From Bacteroidota bacterium (GTDB lineage: Bacteria > Bacteroidota > Bacteroidia > Chitinophagales > LD1), in the NCBI GenBank assembly GCA_947475165.1, contig CANJLD010000007.1:19131-83130 (forward strand): 64,000 bases of DNA, given 5' to 3'. The notes beneath the pieces were generated by a model. That model searched no databases. It had not been told where the DNA came from and saw only the letters and a program-made list of their open reading frames with translations. The translations under genes were made by a program, and so were the position numbers. This document shows positions 22,019 to 33,600 of this stretch, in pieces. Numbering within the stretch: the stretch's first letter is position 1; each line of letters begins with the position of its first letter.

Positions 22019-24154
22019 ATGTTTAACCGTAAGCCGTATCTGTTCCTTTTCCTTTCTCTTATTATAACTACAACTGCTTTTTCGCAACAAACCTATCCGG
22101 TAATCAACCCTAACGATGTAACCATTGTGCGCGATAGCTTTGGCATTCCGCACATCTTTGCCAAGACCGATGCGGAAGTGGCTTATGGCCTTGCTTGGGC
22201 AAATGCCGAAGATGCGTTTCCTGTAATGGAAGGATTGATAGCCACCGGTAAAGGTTTTATGGGTCGCAAAGACGGAATAGATGGAGCCAAGAGCGATTTT
22301 TTTGTTCACGCTATTGGCGCGCACGAGTTGGTAGAGAAAAATTTTGAAAAAGATTTATCGCCCGAATTCAAAAAATATGTGGACGGTTATGTGCAGGGAA
22401 TAAATGCTTATGCAAAAGCACATCCCGGTGAAGTGAAGGTGAAAAAGATGTTCCCTATTACAGCTAAAGATATGGTGAGTTGCTATGTGGTTATTATGTC
22501 GGGCTTAAGCTGGGTGCAAAATCAGGTTGGCGATGCAGTAGGAGGAAAGTTTGATAACACCGCGCTTGAGTTTCCTAAACATCAAACGCCATCGGTAGGT
22601 TCCAACGCGTTTGCGCTTAACAGTTCTAAAACCGTTGACGGCAAAACTTATATCTGCATCAACCCGCACATGGGCATGGAAGGTTTGCTTTCTTTTTACG
22701 AAGCGCATTTGCATAGCGAAGAAGGATTGAACATTGAAGGCTGCATGTTTCAGGGCAGCACTTCGCTGGCAATGGGTGTAAACGAACACCTGGGATGGGG
22801 CATGACCTGGAATACATTTGATAAAGTAGATGTGTTTAAGCTGAACATGAATACGAAGAATAAACTGGAATATGAATTTGACGGCAACTGGTTGAAGTTA
22901 GAAAAGAAACCGGTGTGGCTGAAGGTGAATTTGAGTAAGAAAGGGCATTTTGTGTTGCCTGTAAAGAAGATGACTTACTGGAGTAAATACGGAGCAACTT
23001 TAAAATCTTCTAAGAGCAATAATTTTTATGCTATTCGTTTTCCGGCCAATACAACTATTAAGACCGGTGAGCAATTGTATCAAATGAGTAAGGCAAAAAA
23101 TTACGAAGAGTATTGGAATGCCATTCGTATACATGCTATCACGCTATTCAATATTGTATATGCCGATGATAAAGACAATATATTTTACATCCACCACGGC
23201 ATGATGCCCGACCGCGATACGACTATTGACTGGAGCGGATTAGTTGCCGGTAATACTTCCAAAACGCTCTGGACAAAATTAATTCCGCTAGATAGTATGC
23301 CTAAAACTATTAACCCAAGTTGCGGTTATGTGTTCAATACCAACAATACCCCTTTCCATGCATCCGGTGATGACTGTTCGCAGACTGGTTACTGTTACAC
23401 CAGTCGCAAACTAATGGATTTACGCCCCGGTGATAACAACCGCGCACAACGCTTTACCGAAATTATTTCATCAAAAGATAAATTCAGTTTACAGGATATA
23501 CATGATTTGAAATTCGACATTACGTTTTCGCGCACCGGTGCCATGGCAAAATCGGTGCAACCGCTTTTCGATTTAGATGCAAATAAATATTCAGACCTGA
23601 AAGAGCCGTTGCAAATTCTTAGAGACTGGAACCGGATTTCGAACATCAACGAATTTGCGCCAACACTTTTAGGCTTAACTATAAAAACAGTTTTCGATAA
23701 ACATCATTTTGATGATGCCGATTTTGTGCTTGGCTTTACTGTAAGCGATGAAGAATGGGCAAACACTCTGCGCGCTACCTGCGATACATTGCGCGCCAAC
23801 TTCAATACTATAAAGGTAGAATGGGGAACCATCAACCGAATTATTCGCGGGAACAAGGACATGCCCCTGCGTGGTTTCCCTGATATGCTAAGCCCGAGTT
23901 ATCCTAAACGGGTAAAAGACCGCTTTGCATTTAAGGTAGAACATGGCGATACATATACCATGTTTGCTTCGTTCGGTAAAAATGGTGTGGAGAGTTTAAC
24001 CGCACTGCAACCAATGGGCAATTCGCTTAACCCTAAAAGCCCGCACTACACCGACCAAATGGAACTCTTCAGCCGCCAGCAAATGCGCCCATTAAGTTTA
24101 AAGAAAGAAGAAGTAATGAAGAAGGCGGAATCGGTTTACCATCCAACCCTCTAA
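22019..24154 (+). CDS. Penicillin acylase family N-terminal-nucleophile hydrolase
   Basis: A 711-residue exported precursor. The signal peptide (residues 1-22, core FLFLSLIITTTAF) is followed by the alpha-chain region VTIVRDSFGIPHIFAKTDAEVAYG, a spacer, and the autoprocessing site with Ser195 in VGSNAFALN, which becomes the N-terminal nucleophile of the beta chain. The downstream NPHMGME and GCMFQGSTSLAMGVNEHLGWGMT segments fit the family's oxyanion and substrate region. Members cleave amide bonds of penicillins, N-acyl-homoserine lactones or other acylated amines in the periplasm; the substrate here is unknown. The gene stands alone, after array B and before a long AT-rich gap. The length is somewhat below the 750-850 typical of AHL acylases but complete. 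Confidence 0.92.
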   Translation: MFNRKPYLFLFLSLIITTTAFSQQTYPVINPNDVTIVRDSFGIPHIFAKTDAEVAYGLAWANAEDAFPVMEGLIATGKGFMGRKDGIDGAKSDFFVHAIGAHELVEKNFEKDLSPEFKKYVDGYVQGINAYAKAHPGEVKVKKMFPITAKDMVSCYVVIMSGLSWVQNQVGDAVGGKFDNTALEFPKHQTPSVGSNAFALNSSKTVDGKTYICINPHMGMEGLLSFYEAHLHSEEGLNIEGCMFQGSTSLAMGVNEHLGWGMTWNTFDKVDVFKLNMNTKNKLEYEFDGNWLKLEKKPVWLKVNLSKKGHFVLPVKKMTYWSKYGATLKSSKSNNFYAIRFPANTTIKTGEQLYQMSKAKNYEEYWNAIRIHAITLFNIVYADDKDNIFYIHHGMMPDRDTTIDWSGLVAGNTSKTLWTKLIPLDSMPKTINPSCGYVFNTNNTPFHASGDDCSQTGYCYTSRKLMDLRPGDNNRAQRFTEIISSKDKFSLQDIHDLKFDITFSRTGAMAKSVQPLFDLDANKYSDLKEPLQILRDWNRISNINEFAPTLLGLTIKTVFDKHHFDDADFVLGFTVSDEEWANTLRATCDTLRANFNTIKVEWGTINRIIRGNKDMPLRGFPDMLSPSYPKRVKDRFAFKVEHGDTYTMFASFGKNGVESLTALQPMGNSLNPKSPHYTDQMELFSRQQMRPLSLKKEEVMKKAESVYHPTL

Positions 24155-24502
24155 CCATTTTCAATCTTTTTTCTGAAACTTTAGAAGAAATTTGGAGCGG
24201 CATGGCTGAAGAAAGGATATAACCGTCCTATTATCTTATTGAATACATTGGCAAAAGAAAAAAATGGCGAAAAATTCTTTTGTTTCAAAAAAACGCTTAC
24301 CTTTCCCACCAACAAAAGATAATACATACTTAACATAAATACAAGGCACATACTGTCATATATCAATTAAAAGAATATTTTTGCGAAAAATTTGAAGTAA
24401 ACCAGGTGATACACACTATTATCTTGTTAAACTAGAAGGATGGGAGATTTTAACTTAAATGAATTTTTAGGGGGTGTTTTAGACCTCTGTAAGCAAACAG
24501 GG
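24155..24502. other. AT-rich intergenic stretch upstream of the giant gene
   Basis: This stretch of about 350 bases has no credible gene on either strand. The only reading frame of note is a 61-codon minus-strand one with no start signal or recognisable product. Just before the promoter at 24503 there is a short imperfect inverted repeat (ctctgt-aagcaa-acaggg, about 24485-24502), a possible operator. A TATTTTTG box at 24376-24383 fits the Bacteroidota -7 consensus but has no good -33 partner. Confidence 0.5.
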
Positions 24503-24532
24503 TTGACAATGTTATGCACAGGTTGTATATTG
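24503..24532 (+). promoter_or_regulatory. Promoter of the giant adhesin gene
   Basis: TTGACA at 24503-24508 is separated by 17 bases from TATATT at 24526, with TG directly before it. Counted the Bacteroidota way, it is TTG-N20-TATATTG. The same layout, including a CACA in the same position of the spacer, occurs at 57433-57462 before another secreted protein gene. The transcript would carry a leader of about 95-150 bases. Confidence 0.6.
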
Positions 24533-24581
24533 TGTATATTGCAATGTGCGGCAAAAACTATCATTATATAATAGCTAATAC

Positions 24582-24613
24582 GGAGGAAGAACTAAAAGTC
24601 TTTCTCCTTTTTT
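24582..24613 (+). promoter_or_regulatory. Terminator-like hairpin in the leader of the giant gene
   Basis: ggaggaaga (24582-24590) pairs with tctttctcc (24599-24607) around a short loop, with one G-U pair, and is followed at once by six T residues. It lies between the promoter at 24503 and the start codon, so it would act as an attenuator, or would hide the GGAGG sequence. It may instead be a weak leftover terminator, but no gene ends nearby. Confidence 0.45.
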
Positions 24614-24634
24614 ATTTATAGAAAAGCAACGGAT

Positions 24635-27600
24635 ATGGCAAATTTTACACTACACACAATTCCTTCTTTCTCAAAGAATATACTTATGAATAATAGAAAG
24701 TCTACCACTATAGGCAAATTATTTTGCCTGCTACTATGGTTAGTTGTTTCAACCGCTGCCGTTGCGCAACAAAAGCAGCAGCCAGTTAGCAAAAATAAAA
24801 TGCTGGAAGCGTTGAAAAAAACGCAGAACACTATTTCCTTTATTGAGAATAAGGGGCAGTGGAGTCCGGAAGTAAAGGTTGCCGGTAATACCAATATTGG
24901 TAACATGTACATTACCAACGACCATATTCACTTTGTTTCATTTGAAAAGGAAGAAAAGCACGAAGGTGAAGAAACAGAGGAAGATGAAGCTAAAGAAGCT
25001 GAAGAACTGGAACACCAGGAAGTTCACGGCTGGGGAATATATTTAGATGGTTCTAATAAAGACTATACTATTAGTAAGCAGCACGAAATGCCAACCAGAT
25101 ACAACTATCTGATTGGTAATACTTACAATGCCTCTGATGTAGCCAGTTATGGTGAAGTAACTATGAACAATATATATGAAGGAATTGATCTTCGTATTTA
25201 CAGTCAGGATCAACACGTAATGGAATTTGACTGGTTAGTAAATGCAGGTTCAGACTTCAGCAATATTAAAATGCGCTTTAAGGGTCAGGAAGGTTTGAGT
25301 GTAGATGAGAATGGAATCCTGAATGTAAAATTGGAATTTGATGCTGTGAAGTTTGACATACCAGAAGCTTACCAAATTATTAATGGTAAGAAGGTGATGG
25401 TGAAAATGGCTTTCCAGATAAATGGTGATGTAGCCACTTTCAAAGCAATCAGCAAAATTGATAACCGTTACGATTTAGTTATTGACCCGAGTTTGAAATG
25501 GGGAACCTGGTTTGATAACAACAGCGATTCTTTTGATGAATACTTGTTTGCTGTTGACTTAGATAATCAAGGAAACGTTTACTGTGGAGGTAATATAAAT
25601 GTACAATTAACATCCGGTGCAGGAAATTATATCAATCCGGCTACCTTGTTTGGATTTGACAATTCATACGCAGGAAGTGTTGATGGTATCATCTATAAAT
25701 TAAGATTTGACGGAGCAGTTGTTTTGAAAGTTACATACTTTGGAACATCAGCCAACGACCGTTTATATGGACTATCACTTTCACCCGATAAATCAACCGT
25801 ATTTGTCTGCGGTTTAACAGCGGGCACTCTGCCAACAGGTTCTACTACAGCTTTTGACGCAGCTATTGCTACCAGCGAAGATGGTTTTGTTGGAGTATTA
25901 GATGCTGCTACTTTAGGTACACCTTTGTATACTACATATATAGGAGGTACAGGAAACTCGGATGAAATGGTTTCTATCCGCGCTTTATCTAATAATAGTT
26001 TCGTAGTGGGTGGGCACGTAAATGCTGCACTTTCAACAACAACTCCTAATTATATTTTAAACGCGTATGATGCGGCTTACAGTGGAGGTAATGAAATGTA
26101 TATTGCCAAGTTTACCAATTTCAATACACTCACTTTCGGAACTTACATAGGAGGAACCGGTGATGACCAGGTAAACGATATTCAAATTTTTAGCGATGGA
26201 TACATTGCTTTCTCTGGTGCTTCTACTGATAATGCAAGTTTCCCCGCTTTATTTAATAATGCTGCCAATGCTGTAGCGAATACAACCGGAAGCACCGATG
26301 GTGTAATCGGTGTTCTTCCTCCAAGTGGTGGTACCTCAGTGCAAATGCTTAGTCGTTTTGGAGGAACCGGTGCCGATGAATTTTATGGATTAACAATTGA
26401 TGCGTTTGATACATTGTATGTAACCGGTTTTACATCTAGTACAAACTTCTATTTGGGACCTAATGCTACTGCTGCTAACAGATTCCAAACTACAAAGGGA
26501 ACCGGACAGGATGGATTTGTAGGTAAATTGCCAAGAACCGGATGGAATGGTGGTGCTACTGACCCTTGGGCTGCAACATATTTTGGTGGAGGTGGCGATG
26601 ACCGTGGTAACACATTAAGAACTTATACTCCATACACGGTAATGGTGTTTGGAGAAACACAATCTGACCGTTATCCATTCAACAAAAATATTTCGGACGG
26701 TGGGGCTTTATTTGATAGTACTGCCAATGGCGGGTGGGATATATTCTATCAGGTTTTGGGAACAGATTTAAAAACCCAATATTTTGCAACTTTAGTTGGA
26801 GGAAGCGCGAATGACTACTTAGGTCAAACTGGTACACCGCACGGAAGTAACCACTTTCAGGTGGAAGGCGATTCCTTGATTTGTCTGGGAACTACTGTGC
26901 ACAGTTCTTCGCTTACCCCTAATCCCATTGGAGGAGGAGGATTTGATCTTAGTCAGTCCACAAATACAGCCGATATTCATCTCATTTTTAAATGGAGAAT
27001 CGGTATTTTATTTAATTTTGATTACGGTGATGCGCCATCGAGTTATGGAAACCCTAATCACGTTGTATTCAATTCACTCAAAATTGGTTCTACAATAGAT
27101 AAGGAAGATTTTCCTCTTCCTTCATATAAATGCGATTCTGATGACAGAGTAGGGACTATTCCTGATGATGAGGATGGTATTGCTGTATCTGGGCCATATA
27201 ATAACATAGAACTTGTTCAAGATACTTCTACTCGGTTTACCCAAGCGGTAAGTGTTACGAATAGTACTGGTCTTACAGCAATTTTAGCAGGATGGATTGA
27301 CTTTAACCGAGATGGAGATTTTTTAGATGCTAACGAAGTTGATACTGTTTTGGTTCCTTCGGGAGCAACTTCTGCTACTTTAAGATGGACTGGCTACAAT
27401 ACCGGAGCAGCCTATTTTAACCTGACGAACGATACCTCGTATATGCGACTTCGTCTTACAACGCAGTCGTCTTTCTTTGTGACTAATCCTTCGCCAACTG
27501 CCAATGCAGCCAATGGTGAGGTGGAAGATTACTTGGTTATCCGTTACCACTGCGTTAATTTAACTTCGGCTATTATTGACACCAATGGAACATCGACATG

Positions 27601-30600
27601 CGGTTCGGCTACAGGTTCAATAGTAATAACCAACGATACTTTAATTGCAGGTGTGCAATATGGGGTATACTATAGTAAAAATGGCGGACCACTTCAGGGA
27701 CCAGTCTTCTATACTACCACAGGTAGCGGCATCTCTGGAACTTTGACAATTTCCGGATTAACAGCAGGAACTTATACTGCAGTTCAGGTGTTTCACCCGA
27801 CAAATCCGGCTTGCGGATTTACTTTACCAGGTTCTTATGTAATAACAAACCCGGCTACCCCACCTGCACCGCTTACTGCCACTGCAACCCCAAATCCTAT
27901 TTGTACAGGAAATACTGTTCAGTTAGATGCAACAACTAATCAAGTTGGAACAATTACATGGTCATGGACAGGTCCTGTATCATTTACCGCTGCAATTAAG
28001 AATCCAACACGTTTAATAAACAACACGAATTTGGGTGGTAACTATTTTGTTACGCAAACTATTAATGGTTGTACTTCGTCACCGGCTTCGGTAAACTTAG
28101 TGGTTAGCGGAACTCCGGTAATTGCTACTGTAACCGGAACAAATCCTACTACATGTTTAGGTACACAAGGAACAATTACTATAACCGGTCTTTTAGCAAG
28201 CCAAACTTATACAGTAAATTATACTAAAGGCGGAGTAGCGCAAGGACCAGTTTCTATAGCTACTAATGCCAGTGGTAATATCATCATCACCGGTTTAACA
28301 GCCGGAACTTATACCGCATTTCAGGTTTCAATAGCGGGATGTTCTTCTGCGGTTAATAATACCATCATTACCTTAACCGACCCTTCTGCCCCACCTGCCC
28401 CACTTACTGCTACGGCAGTTCCTAATCCTATATGTACAGGAAACACTGTTCAGTTAGATGCAACAACTAATCAGGTTGGAACTATTACATGGGCATGGAC
28501 CGGACCTGCTTTTACAGCAGCTATTAAAAACCCAACAAGATTAATTACCTCTACCAGTATGGGTGGTAGCTACTCTGTTACTCAAACTATAAATAATTGT
28601 ACCTCTCCTGCAACAAGTGTAACCTTAGTAGTGAATGCTACACCGGTTATTACTTCAACTAGCAGCACTAACCCATTAACATGCGGTGGAACTACAGGAA
28701 CAATTTTATTGAACGGTTTAAATGCCAGCACTGCTTACTCTGTTACTTATACTAAGAATGGCGGAAGCCCTACTACCGTATCGCTTACTTCAAGCGCGGG
28801 TGGTGTAGTTACAATTACCGGTTTAACAGCTGGTTCTTATACAAATATTTCTGTTACGCTTTCAGGCTGTCCTTCAGCAGTTATTGCAGGACCTATTGCT
28901 TTGAGTGACCCAGCGGCACCATCTGCTCCGGCACCTACAAGTAATACTCCGGTTTGTACTGGTGGAACTATCAGTTTATTTACATCAACAGTTAGTGGAG
29001 CAACTTATAGCTGGACTGGAGTGAATGGTAATGGAAGCTACACTTCAAGCTTACAAAATCCTACAAGAAGCACTGCAACTGCTGCTATGGGTGGAAGCTA
29101 CTGTTTAACTATCACAGTGGCTAACTGTACTTCATCTCCGGGCTGTACCAATGTTGTCGTGAATACTACACCGGCTATTGGTTCAACCAGTTCAACTAAC
29201 CCTACCACTTGTGGTGGCGCGGATGGAACTATTACTTTGAACGGATTATCAGCAACTACTGCATATTCTGTTGCTTATTCTAAAAACGGAACTGCTCAGG
29301 GGCCATTTATTATTACATCAAGCGCAGGCGGTGCTGTAGTTATTACTGGTTTAACACTTGGTTCGTATACCAACTTTACTGTTACAATAAATGGTTGTAC
29401 TTCGGCACCGGTTGCCGGTCCGATTGTGTTGAGCGACCCTTCTACTCCTGCAACACCTACTGCTTCAAGCAACAGTCCGGTTTGTTCTGGGAATACTATT
29501 AATCTTTCAACTGCCTTAGTATCCGGTGCAACATATAGCTGGACAGGTGTCAGTGGTAACGGAACATTTACATCTAATCTTCAGAACCCTACAAGGGGGA
29601 GTGCAACAGTAGCAATGGGCGGAAGTTATTGCGTAGCAATTACGGTTGCTAACTGTACTTCATTGCAAGGCTGCACAAACGTGGTGGTTAATCCTACACC
29701 GGTTGTTACTTCTACAGGTTCTACTAACCCGACAAGTTGTGCGGGTAATGACGGAACTATCTTGTTGAACGGACTTACTGCTAACACAACTTATAGCGTT
29801 CGTTATAATAAAGACGGAATTCCACAAGGACCATTTACACTTACCGCTAACGGAGCAGGAGTAGTAACTATTCCGAATTTGATACAAGGTAACTATACAT
29901 TAATAGTAGTTACCTTAAACGGTTGCCAATCATCACCTGTAGCAGGCCCTCTTAATATATTGGACCCTACTCCACCAGCGGCACCAACATTATCGAGCAA
30001 CAGTCCTGTTTGTTCAGGAACGGGTAACACGCTTACATTATTTGCCAGTGGCAATATAGGCGCTTCTTATAGCTGGACTGGTCCAAGCGGATATACATCT
30101 TCTGCACAAAATCCAACAAGAGCTAATGCTACTGTGGCTATGAGCGGAAGTTATTGCGCTACTCAAACAGTATCGGGCTGTCTTTCTGATCCTGCTTGTG
30201 TAACAGTAATTGTAAATGCTACTCCTTCTATTACTTCTAGCACTAGCAATAATCCAACAACTTGCGGTGGCAGTAACGGAACAATTGTGTTGAGCGGATT
30301 AAATATCAATACTACTTATACCGTAAACTATTTAAGAAACCTCATTGGACAAGGTCCATTCAGCATTGCAACTAACGGAAGCGGTGTTCTTACAATTACA
30401 GGATTAAATGCCGGAAGTTATACCAATATTACAGTAGCATTAGCTGGTTGTACTTCAGCAGCAGAGGGTCCGTTTACTTTGAGTGACCCTGCGACTCCAT
30501 CTGCACCAAGCGTTTCAAGCAATACCGATATTTGTTCAGGAGTTACACTTAGTTTATTTGCCACTGGTCAGGTTGGTGCTACTTATAGCTGGACAGGACC

Positions 30601-33600
30601 AAGCGGATATACATCGTCTGCTCAAAATCCTACCAGACCAAGTTCAACTGTAGCAATGAGCGGAAGCTATTGCGCTACTCAAACAGTGGCAAACTGTAAT
30701 TCGGCTTCGGCTTGTACTCCGGTGGTTGTTAACGCAACACCTACCTTTACTCTGTTTGCAAGCAGCAATCCAACCACGTGTGGAGGAAGTCAGGGAACAA
30801 TTACTTTAAGCGGATTAAATACGAATGTTAACTATTCGGTTACATATACTAAGAGTCCTCCGGGAACCGGACAAGGACCATTTGTAATTACAAGCAACGG
30901 AAGCGGACAATTGACGATTACCGGTTTAACAGCAGGTTCATATTCTACCTTTGTAGTTACTTTAGTTTCTACTGGTTGTTCTTCTGTACCGGTAACAGGA
31001 CCGGTTACTTTAACTGACCCTGCAACACCATCTGCTCCAGGAGTTTCGAGCAATACTCCGGTATGTTCGGGTAATACCATTACATTATCTGCTACCGGTC
31101 AGGTTGGCGCAACTTATAGCTGGACAGGGCAATTAGGTTATAGTTCATCTCAGCAAAGTCCTTCTATTGGTAGTTCTACTACTGCAATGTCGGGTAACTA
31201 CTGTGCCACACAAACAGTGGCGGGATGTACTTCTCCTTCAGCTTGTACATTCGTAACAGTAAATCAAACACCGGGTGCACCAACACCAGGGGCTTCACCA
31301 AATCCGGTTTGTACGGGTGGAACACTTACTTTAACTGCTACAGGTGTGGTAGGTGCAACTTTCAACTGGACGTATCCTGATGCTTCTACAGCAACCGGTA
31401 CACCGATTGTAAGAAACAATGTTGTAGCAGGAATGGCTGGACTTTATTCAGTTACACAGACGGTAAGCGGATGTACTTCTTTAACTGCCGGAACAGTAAA
31501 CGTAACAGTAAACCAAACTCCTGGAATTCCTTCGGCCTCTAACAACGGACCGGTTTGTGTGGGTAATACAATTCAATTAAATACTTCTACAGTAAGCGGA
31601 GCAAGTTATTCATGGACTGGCCCAGCAAGTTTCTCTTCTTCTTCGCAAAATCCGACAATTATTAATGCAGTTGCCGGAAATGCGGGAACATATAATATCA
31701 GTATTACGGTAAATGGTTGCACCAGCACTTCTGCCGGAACAACTGTATTAGCAGTAAGCAATTGTACCCCAATTGCTGTGCGCGATGTGTATTCAAATTG
31801 CGCTGTTTCGACTATTACTGGAAATATTTTGACCAATGATATTGACCCTTCTGGAAACGGAATTCAAATTATCACTCCGAATATCTGCGGAACTTTCAGC
31901 GGAACAATTACTCAAAACTCTGGTGGCGGATTTACCTATACTCCACCGGTAGCTTTTAATGGAGTAGATAGTATTTGTTACAAAGTTTGTAGTGTAAATT
32001 TCCCTTCTAGATGCGATACTGGTATTGCGGTGTTTGATTACACTTGTGTTAACTTGCCTCCAGTTGCTGTAGATGATAATTATACTGTGGATGAAGACGA
32101 TACACTCACAGGCACTGTAACCAATAATGATTACGACCCGGATGGCGGAATAATTACTGTTAACACAACACCAACTTGTAATCCGCAACACGGAACAGTT
32201 ACTCTTTTAGCCAACGGAAACTTTACTTATATACCAGTAGCTAATTATAACGGACCGGATACTTTCTGTTATCAAATTTGTGATAATGGAGTTCCGATTA
32301 AATGTGCTAATGCTACTGTTGTTATTACAGTCATTCCTGTAAATGACCCGCCAATTACTGTTCCTGATACAACTATTACAACACCGGAAGACACTCCGAT
32401 TACCGTTTGTATTCCTGTTGATGATGTGGAAGTGAATTCTCAGAGCCACAACGTAAATATTTGCGGTAATCCGGTGAATGGAACAATAACGAGTGGTCCA
32501 TCTGTGAACAATCCACTTGTTCCAAGAACCGTTTGTTTGACTTATACCCCTAACGCAAACTTTAACGGAAACGATTCTATTTGCTTAATTATTTGCGATA
32601 ACGGAACACCAACACTTTGTGATACAACGCATATTCATATTATAGTTACACCGGTTAATGACCCACCGGTAGCAGTTAATGACAATTACAGCACTAACGA
32701 AGATGTAACATTGGTTACTTCATCTGTAACAGGAGTTCGTAATAACGACAGCGACCCTGCGGACGGATTAGGTGCGACTTCATTAACGGTAACAACTACA
32801 CCGATAGTAAATACAACAAACGGTACACTTACTTTAAATGGTAACGGTTCTTTTACTTATGTTCCTGTTGCAAACTTCTGCGGAAGTGATTCGTTCCAAT
32901 ACCGCGTATGCGACAGTGGAACAGGATTACCTGCTAATCTTTGTGATACAGCAACTGCATATATTACAATAGTATGTGTAAACGATCCTCCGGTGGTAGT
33001 TGATACTCCTATAACTACCTGCGAAGATTGTGGTCCTATTACAGTTTGTATTCCAGTAACTGACCCAGATGTAAACCAAACATCAAGCGTGGCGGCTACT
33101 TTCTGTGGCCCTAATTCGGGAAGTGCAACTACAAGTTTGGTATTGAACACACTTTGTGTAACCTATACATCAAACACTAACTTCAACGGATTAGATTCAA
33201 TCTGTGTGATAGTTTGCGATAACGGCACACCTGTGTTATGCGATACTACGCATATTACCATTACTGTAACTCCGGTAAATGATCCACCGGTTGCTGTCAA
33301 CGACAACTACACTACCAACGAAGATGTTTCGATAATTACCAGTTCTGTAACTGGTGTTAGAAATAATGATAACGACAATGCCGATGGTAATCCGGTAACT
33401 TCTTTAACAGTTACTACTACTCCCATTGTAAACGTTGCACACGGTACGCTTACATTGAACAGCGATGGCTCGTTCACGTATGTGCCAAATGCTAACTACT
33501 TTGGAACTGATTCGTTCCAATATGTAGTTTGTGATAATGGTACTCCGCTTCCAAGTTTATGTAATACAGCAACAGCATATATTACTATTGTTCCTGTGAA

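Noticed and set aside
24181..24366. 61-codon minus-strand frame upstream of the giant gene
   Set aside because: AT-rich sequence without ribosome-binding context or recognisable product; probably chance.
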